In this document: piece after piece, positions 53,401 to 56,597 of the stretch
Position numbering within the stretch: position 1 is the first letter of the stretch
Layout of the letters: each line of letters begins with the position of its first letter
Source: Bacteroidales bacterium
GTDB lineage: Bacteria; Bacteroidota; Bacteroidia; Bacteroidales; JAADJA01
Direction: 5' to 3'
Length of the DNA stretch: 56,597 nucleotides
Assembly: GCA_016933115.1 (NCBI GenBank)
Contig: JAFGBL010000213.1
Location: forward strand, 1-56,597
Notes under the pieces: model-generated
What the model saw: only the letters and a program-made list of their open reading frames with translations
Database searches by the model: none
What the model was told of the DNA's origin: nothing
Position numbers and translations under genes: made by a program

Positions 53401-55312
53401 GAGGATCTATACCGTATTCAGGAGTATTGCTGTACAGCACAGCTCCTACAGCAATGGCTCCTTCAGCATTTGCCTGTCCGACAATAGTCGAACCCCCGAT
53501 ATCATTATACTCATTGAACTGGACTATTCCCCTGTAAACAATGTATTTTAAGTGGACATTTTCGGGACCAGATGCTTTGACAATTAAAATATTGGTTTCG
53601 TCACCGCCAGGTCCTACAACAAATGGTAATACTTCGATAGGATTTCCACCGATATTATTTCTGTTAAATCCAAAAAGAGTTGTACCGTTATCATTGGCAA
53701 GATATATATCCAAATCAGTGTCGGTATTGCCAAAATCGGTACCATCATCCCACTGCAACACAATGGTATAGTTTCCTTCGTCCACAAATATATTTTGGAA
53801 AACATCCCCGCCTCCAAAACCTGCAAAGTCATGTGCTTCCCCGGAGATACTTCCTGGAGCGGGGGCAGAATTAAAATCGCTTTCATATGATTGCGTACCG
53901 TAATTTCCTGCTGCTGAAAAGTAGCTTACTCCTTCTGCCACAACACTGTTTACAGACTGTGCAACAATCCCATCCTCAAAAAATGGTTCGGAAATGTATG
54001 TGATATCATCAACAATAACATCACATCCTACATCTTTCAATTCAATAATTCCCTGGGCAAAGTCAAAAGCATTGATAAATCCTGTACGGAATGCCAGATT
54101 TGCTTTTGGTGCAATATCATGTATAATCTGAAGCATTGCTCTTCCCTCATCTGAAGCTTGTAATGGATAGTCTTTCAAAACCTGCACATTGGTATCATTG
54201 ACCGGATTTGGTAAGGGGTTACCGCCATCATCATAACCAATACCCGGTAAATCACCTTTCAAAATATCGTCATTGGCCGGATTTCCAAGCTTCGTATTAT
54301 AACTATCAGAAAGAACTCCGACTTTTACCCCTGCTCCTCCCAGATTAAAGGCATTTCGTGCTATATTTGATCGCATTGAAATATCCCCCTGGCTGGTCAC
54401 AATACCACTGTTGCTTTGGGGAGTATATTCGGGCCGGGCATAATTGATAAAATCTGGAAGATCATTTAGGGAAAGGAGATTTATTATAGGGAATTGTCCT
54501 GAAATGGATAACTGTCCGGGAATTCCTTTTTCGTTGGTTAATCCATAGGTTGGTGATATGAGGAGGTTAACCAAATCATAATAATAACCATCAATAGCAA
54601 AAATCTTTATCAATACGCTATCATTGTTGACAACTTGAAATATATTATCACTTACAGCAACTCCGGTATTCAGGTAAGTGTAATAAAGTGAGGTAAGCTC
54701 TGGGCCAATCAGGGAATTTTCAAGCTTACCGCCTTGTGGTGGTGGATAGTAGGGAAAAATATTACCATTCTGACAATTCAGAACAGATTGAAAATCTTCC
54801 TCTGTAAAGGAAACAATAAGTAGTTTATTACCTGCTTTTACCAAAGTTTGTTGATTTTGTAATCCACCGGTTAGCGTAAAAGTTATTGTAAATTCACCGG
54901 GAATTCCATTACCAAATCCGGCAGTACTGGTTATCCGAAATCCCTGGAAGGGATCTCCACCAAGGTCAGGTCCCATATCGATATTCCCATAGTTGAGAGA
55001 GCCAGAAATAACATTTACAGAAATATCAGAATATGTTCCTGGTAATGCTTCAACAGAATATCTAGCCATGGCTTTGCAGCTTCCTGAACAACCATTGTGT
55101 TTCACATCCAACATAATTGTATAATTGTCATTACCAAGATCAGTTACCATTGCAATGGCTGTTGTGTACCCTTGTCCATGATCTTTTTCAATGACACAAT
55201 CGTTCTGACTGTAAGTATTTGAAAAAGTGAGGATAAAAACGATTATCGTCAAGGTAATGACGATCCAGTACTTCAGATTTCTTCTGTTAATTGGAATGTT
55301 TAATTTTTTCAT
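50408..55312 (-). CDS. Giant secreted subtilisin-like (S8/S53-like) protease with MBG domains and T9SS sorting
   Basis: 1634 residues. Signal anchor about 13-36; N-terminal domain to about 320; S8-type peptidase domain about 325-760; an IPT/TIG-like segment (about 765-850); MBG-type domains (about 860-1010); ATALVN repeats (1014-1121); further MBG domains (about 1175-1430); T9SS sorting domain (about 1555-1634, YPNPTNNIVYI, SGLYFIRVK). Catalytic residues: Asp336 (GVLSDSY) and Ser690 (GTSAAAPH) are present. The position of the usual His reads DEGRAM, with Glu389 in place of His (subtilisin has HGT). A second His (IIHD, His398) follows. The pattern Glu/Asp/Ser recalls the sedolisin (S53) triad. 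Secreted by type IX. Function unknown; probably an extracellular protease. Confidence 0.85.
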   Translation of the reverse strand: MKKLNIPINRRNLKYWIVITLTIIVFILTFSNTYSQNDCVIEKDHGQGYTTAIAMVTDLGNDNYTIMLDVKHNGCSGSCKAMARYSVEALPGTYSDISVNVISGSLNYGNIDMGPDLGGDPFQGFRITSTAGFGNGIPGEFTITFTLTGGLQNQQTLVKAGNKLLIVSFTEEDFQSVLNCQNGNIFPYYPPPQGGKLENSLIGPELTSLYYTYLNTGVAVSDNIFQVVNNDSVLIKIFAIDGYYYDLVNLLISPTYGLTNEKGIPGQLSISGQFPIINLLSLNDLPDFINYARPEYTPQSNSGIVTSQGDISMRSNIARNAFNLGGAGVKVGVLSDSYNTKLGNPANDDILKGDLPGIGYDDGGNPLPNPVNDTNVQVLKDYPLQASDEGRAMLQIIHDIAPKANLAFRTGFINAFDFAQGIIELKDVGCDVIVDDITYISEPFFEDGIVAQSVNSVVAEGVSYFSAAGNYGTQSYESDFNSAPAPGSISGEAHDFAGFGGGDVFQNIFVDEGNYTIVLQWDDGTDFGNTDTDLDIYLANDNGTTLFGFNRNNIGGNPIEVLPFVVGPGGDETNILIVKASGPENVHLKYIVYRGIVQFNEYNDIGGSTIVGQANAEGAIAVGAVLYSNTPEYGIDPPTIASFSSRGGTLIEGNNRFKPEITAPNGINTTVNFGSQNIDGDPFPNFFGTSAAAPHAAGVAALLEEATAKFYNSDLSPAALKEILQTTSLDMGSPGYDNASGYGFIQADAALLSLATPSPVISDLIYDTTLMPGIDTIFLTVIGNYLTDGSVIYFNGDTLSSGTTLTSDSSLTSMIPPFSEFYPAIQVYNPPNPETNGTDGGLSNPLYFYDKETILISINDTTKKYGEVIPEFTANYSLVNVDGTFPLDSAGLSVEEYDRLMNIVFETVAGPLSNTGLWEIVPSSTDPLNPQSGVPATDPLDLGLLDEFNFLFESGLLNIEKLDLTVKPKDTTFVYNEPIEGIQFEYIFNQGPDSVSISESTYNSIQSNLQQTHATALVNGVATALVNAQATALVNYSFLVSATALVNSNDLVEITNLSPETVNPDGSINATALVNGQATALVNGVATALVNATALVNGQATALVNGVATALVNGQATALVNSSITLDTTTFNANSNSNAVMIFTEEDLNILAGLENGEITLIPLNIIPSNEVGEYWIVPGTLVSNNFNVTTLPGTITFTPAAATVTFDEASLVLTYDGNPKIPTVTTTPEGLNLNLNYNGNPNPPVDAGTYIVEATIDELNYFGSTTDTLIIEPAIATIFFDESTLTQTYDGNSKTVNFTTDPADVVANLTYNGNIEGPVNAGTYLIEVTVSDPNFVGNASATLTVDQASAYVIAGTHFIYEGNPLPQLTFEYDGFVNGDDQSVVTSSSYTLDPNYNNHSGIYEIIPEATAVNYSFHPVNGTLYVNPFGPGTKHIIPKLLCVEELPDNGSGFNYIAYFGYDNNNNDPVYIPIGEDNLLYSDGLFDGSEQPELFLSGGGSFAVPFDGSNLNWIVTSYNHKGHKTSEGQTANSESNKCTLAKSAEIEEQFLEVTGYSEIKAYPNPTNNIVYITMTEETITGKDVKIYNIYGNDCKVNNISVANYLLEIDLSGMKSGLYFIRVKINANYEMLRVIKQ
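51950..52273 (-). repeat. ATALVN protein repeat tract inside the giant protease
   Basis: Eleven copies of ATALVN over residues 1014-1121, with units such as ATALVN-GQ and ATALVN-GV of about eight residues and some breaks. The codons differ between copies, so the DNA repeats are imperfect while the protein repeats are exact. It lies between MBG-type domains. Confidence 0.85.
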
Positions 55313-55595
55313 AGTGATATTGGTTAATGTGGATTTAATTTTTTGTTTCCTTTTAGAGAATTTAAATCAATTAGGTGCCAAAATAATTTTCGGTTAATGT
55401 ATTGTGAGGATAATAAAGTAATGCTTATTTAGAATAATTCTAAACAAAAGTAGCATAGAAAAAAACAGATTCATTTTAATTAACAAATTGTTAACAAAAT
55501 AACCTGGAAGCGGTAAATCCCATTGACCCCTGTTGTAAGGGGAAATTTACGAAAATAAAACTTAGAAAACGAATACTTTGAACTTGAAAAATTTT
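55313..55595. other. AT-rich gap upstream of the giant protease gene
   Basis: 283 bases without a gene between the protease start and the next minus-strand small gene. I see no strong hairpin and no exact -7 box. A near match to TAnnTTTG (TTATTTTG, minus strand) lies near 55385. Confidence 0.5.
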
Positions 55596-55847
55596 TCAGT
55601 TCAGTTTTTTAAAGATCTCTTTGGGCCATTTGTTTATTTGGACAATATCCTTATTCGGATAGTTAATTATCTGGGTTCGGTAATCGGAAAGCCGCAAAAT
55701 ATATTTTGAACTTAATCCAGGGATCAGGTATAGCGGTTCAATTTCCCGGTAATCATTTTGGATGCTTACCCTGATCCGCCCGTCTTTGAAGCGTGAGCCG
55801 AAGACGATCTTTTTGTCTGATGAGAGGCTCTTGTAAATAGTAATCAT
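55596..55847 (-). CDS. Small protein of unknown function
   Basis: 83 residues, MITIYKSLSSDKKIVFG, and rich in Lys, Ile, Tyr and Arg. The alternation of hydrophobic and charged residues suggests several beta strands. No signal peptide. Not recognised. The composition and good start make a real small gene likely, but without homologues this is uncertain. Confidence 0.5.
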   Translation of the reverse strand: MITIYKSLSSDKKIVFGSRFKDGRIRVSIQNDYREIEPLYLIPGLSSKYILRLSDYRTQIINYPNKDIVQINKWPKEIFKKLN

Positions 55848-56337
55848 AGCAGTAGAAGTTTTTTGTTAAAGAACGCTGATTTTGTTATACCAATTCTTTG
55901 CCAAAATTCACATCGATTTAATAAATGTAATCGGTTTGGACTTGTCAGGACTTAAATTTTTACCTGTCGGAATAATTAATAACAATTTTCAGAACCAGCT
56001 AAGCCTGAAATAAATGGATTTTATATGATAGTAATGCCGGGGATTATGGCTTCTTCACTTGAAATGGGATCAATAGCAGGATGGAATTCAATTGGTACTG
56101 TATGACCGCCTGAATCAATTTCGACAATTAAGTCAAATACAGGATTTGGAAATTTATGAGGATGACTTGTTGATGGGAATAAATACCTCTGAGGAAGGTA
56201 TTTGGTGAATAAGGCATGACATGATAAAGAGATGATACGTCGATATTTGGATTACACGGAGGTGGATGGATTTGAAATGGGTCATGATTTAAGAATTAAA
56301 CGCTTTATTACAGGGATAAAGGTATATTTATAAAATA
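55848..56337. other. Gap of 490 bases before the right-edge ATPase gene
   Basis: Largely AT-rich sequence. It holds an open minus-strand frame of 77 codons without a start codon (56021-56251). No other gene, hairpin or promoter stands out. Confidence 0.5.
56021..56251 (-). other. Open frame without a start codon, possible decayed gene
   Basis: The frame ends at TAA (56021-56023) and its latter part reads FPNPVFDLIVEIDSGGHTV, then PIEFHPAIDPISSEEAIIPG, which looks like real protein. No ATG, GTG or TTG lies in the frame before the upstream stop at 56252. Other frames over the 5' half are also open, so a frameshift is possible. I do not recognise it. Confidence 0.3.
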
Positions 56338-56597
56338 TCAGAATACTTTCCCTTCTTTTTGGTATTCCCTTTCAATGCCGGCTTTGATCTTTTCAACGGT
56401 GATTTCTTTTGACCTGTTTGCCAAAGCTTCAAGGCTACAATATTGAACCACATTGACGATTCCTGCTCCCGTAATTTCAAATTTTTTTGCAATAGAAGAT
56501 AAGTCCGCATCAGAGGGAAGATGCAGCCCGGCATCAACGGGTAAAATCTTCTTCCAAAGCAATAGTCTTTCCTCTGCTGATGGAAGAGGAAAATAAA
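56338..56597 (-). CDS. AAA+ ATPase, C-terminal end (5' part outside window)
   Basis: The frame is open to the right edge; the visible 85 residues are the C-terminus. It reads PSSAEERLLLWKKILP, DLSSIAKKFEITGAGIVNVVQY, then a helical end with GIEREYQKEGK. This is the lid/sensor-2 region of AAA+ ATPases. The pattern ERLLLW...KKFEITG.GIVNVVQYCSLEAL resembles the ATPases found with extracellular contractile injection systems. The Walker motifs lie outside. A CIS role is a hypothesis until the flanking genes are seen. Confidence 0.7.
   Translation of the reverse strand, partial: YFPLPSAEERLLLWKKILPVDAGLHLPSDADLSSIAKKFEITGAGIVNVVQYCSLEALANRSKEITVEKIKAGIEREYQKEGKVF

Noticed and set aside
1-56597. 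tRNA, rRNA, transposase or phage integrase genes
   Set aside because: No cloverleaf with a GGTTCGA loop, no rRNA-like stretch and no integrase or transposase motif was seen.

Overview
The window looks like a chromosomal segment of a member of the Bacteroidota, probably a free-living or sediment relative of Bacteroidales/Marinilabiliales. The evidence is as follows. Five large secreted proteins end in C-terminal sorting domains of the type IX secretion system. Several upstream regions carry the Bacteroidota -7 element TAnnTTTG, and Shine-Dalgarno sites are rare. Base composition is moderately AT-rich. No rRNA, tRNA, CRISPR array or intact transposase was seen.

Layout. Bases 1-1123 hold the end of a beta-lactamase-fold serine hydrolase cut by the left edge. 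Bases 1195-8419 hold three tandem paralogous secreted arylsulfotransferase-like proteins. They meet head-on a two-component pair (8420-10551). Bases 11039-18926 are an electron-transfer block: a membrane Fe-S oxidoreductase of the ETF:menaquinone type, EtfA/EtfB, a short-chain acyl-CoA dehydrogenase, a nitronate-monooxygenase/FabK-like flavoprotein and glutaryl-CoA dehydrogenase. Bases 19096-21220 hold an MgtC-like protein, a metallo-beta-lactamase-fold hydrolase and a K+ channel. Bases 21412-32908 are a leucine-degradation cluster: both methylcrotonyl-CoA carboxylase subunits, an enoyl-CoA hydratase, an acyl-CoA dehydrogenase, HMG-CoA lyase, acetoacetyl-CoA synthetase, a second HMG-CoA-lyase-like enzyme and a secreted protein of unknown function. 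Together with the ETF block this forms a plausible route from branched-chain amino acids (and lysine, via glutaryl-CoA) to acetoacetyl-CoA, with electrons passed through ETF to the quinone pool.

Bases 33113-39813 carry a patatin, two secreted metallopeptidases (M28, M14) and a bifunctional class A penicillin-binding protein. Bases 39831-43470 mix gene remnants with two SDR/epimerase-like proteins, a rubredoxin-like/DUF2231-like membrane protein and a TetR regulator. Bases 43717-50249 hold a trypsin-like protease, a lipoprotein, a methyltransferase, a zinc-ribbon-NUDIX protein with an extra helical C-terminal domain, a universal stress protein and a TPR-adenylate cyclase. Bases 50408-55312 encode a 1634-residue secreted subtilisin-like protein with an unusual ATALVN repeat tract. 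The right edge cuts an AAA+ ATPase whose C-terminus resembles ATPases of contractile injection systems.

The most unusual points are two independent cases in which only the 3' end of a gene has been duplicated next to the intact gene (16355-16420 and 39831-39975), the ATALVN repeat tract with a Glu in place of the catalytic His of the same protease, the NUDIX fusion, and the three-fold arylsulfotransferase cluster. All functional names rest on motif recognition by eye; no database search was run.
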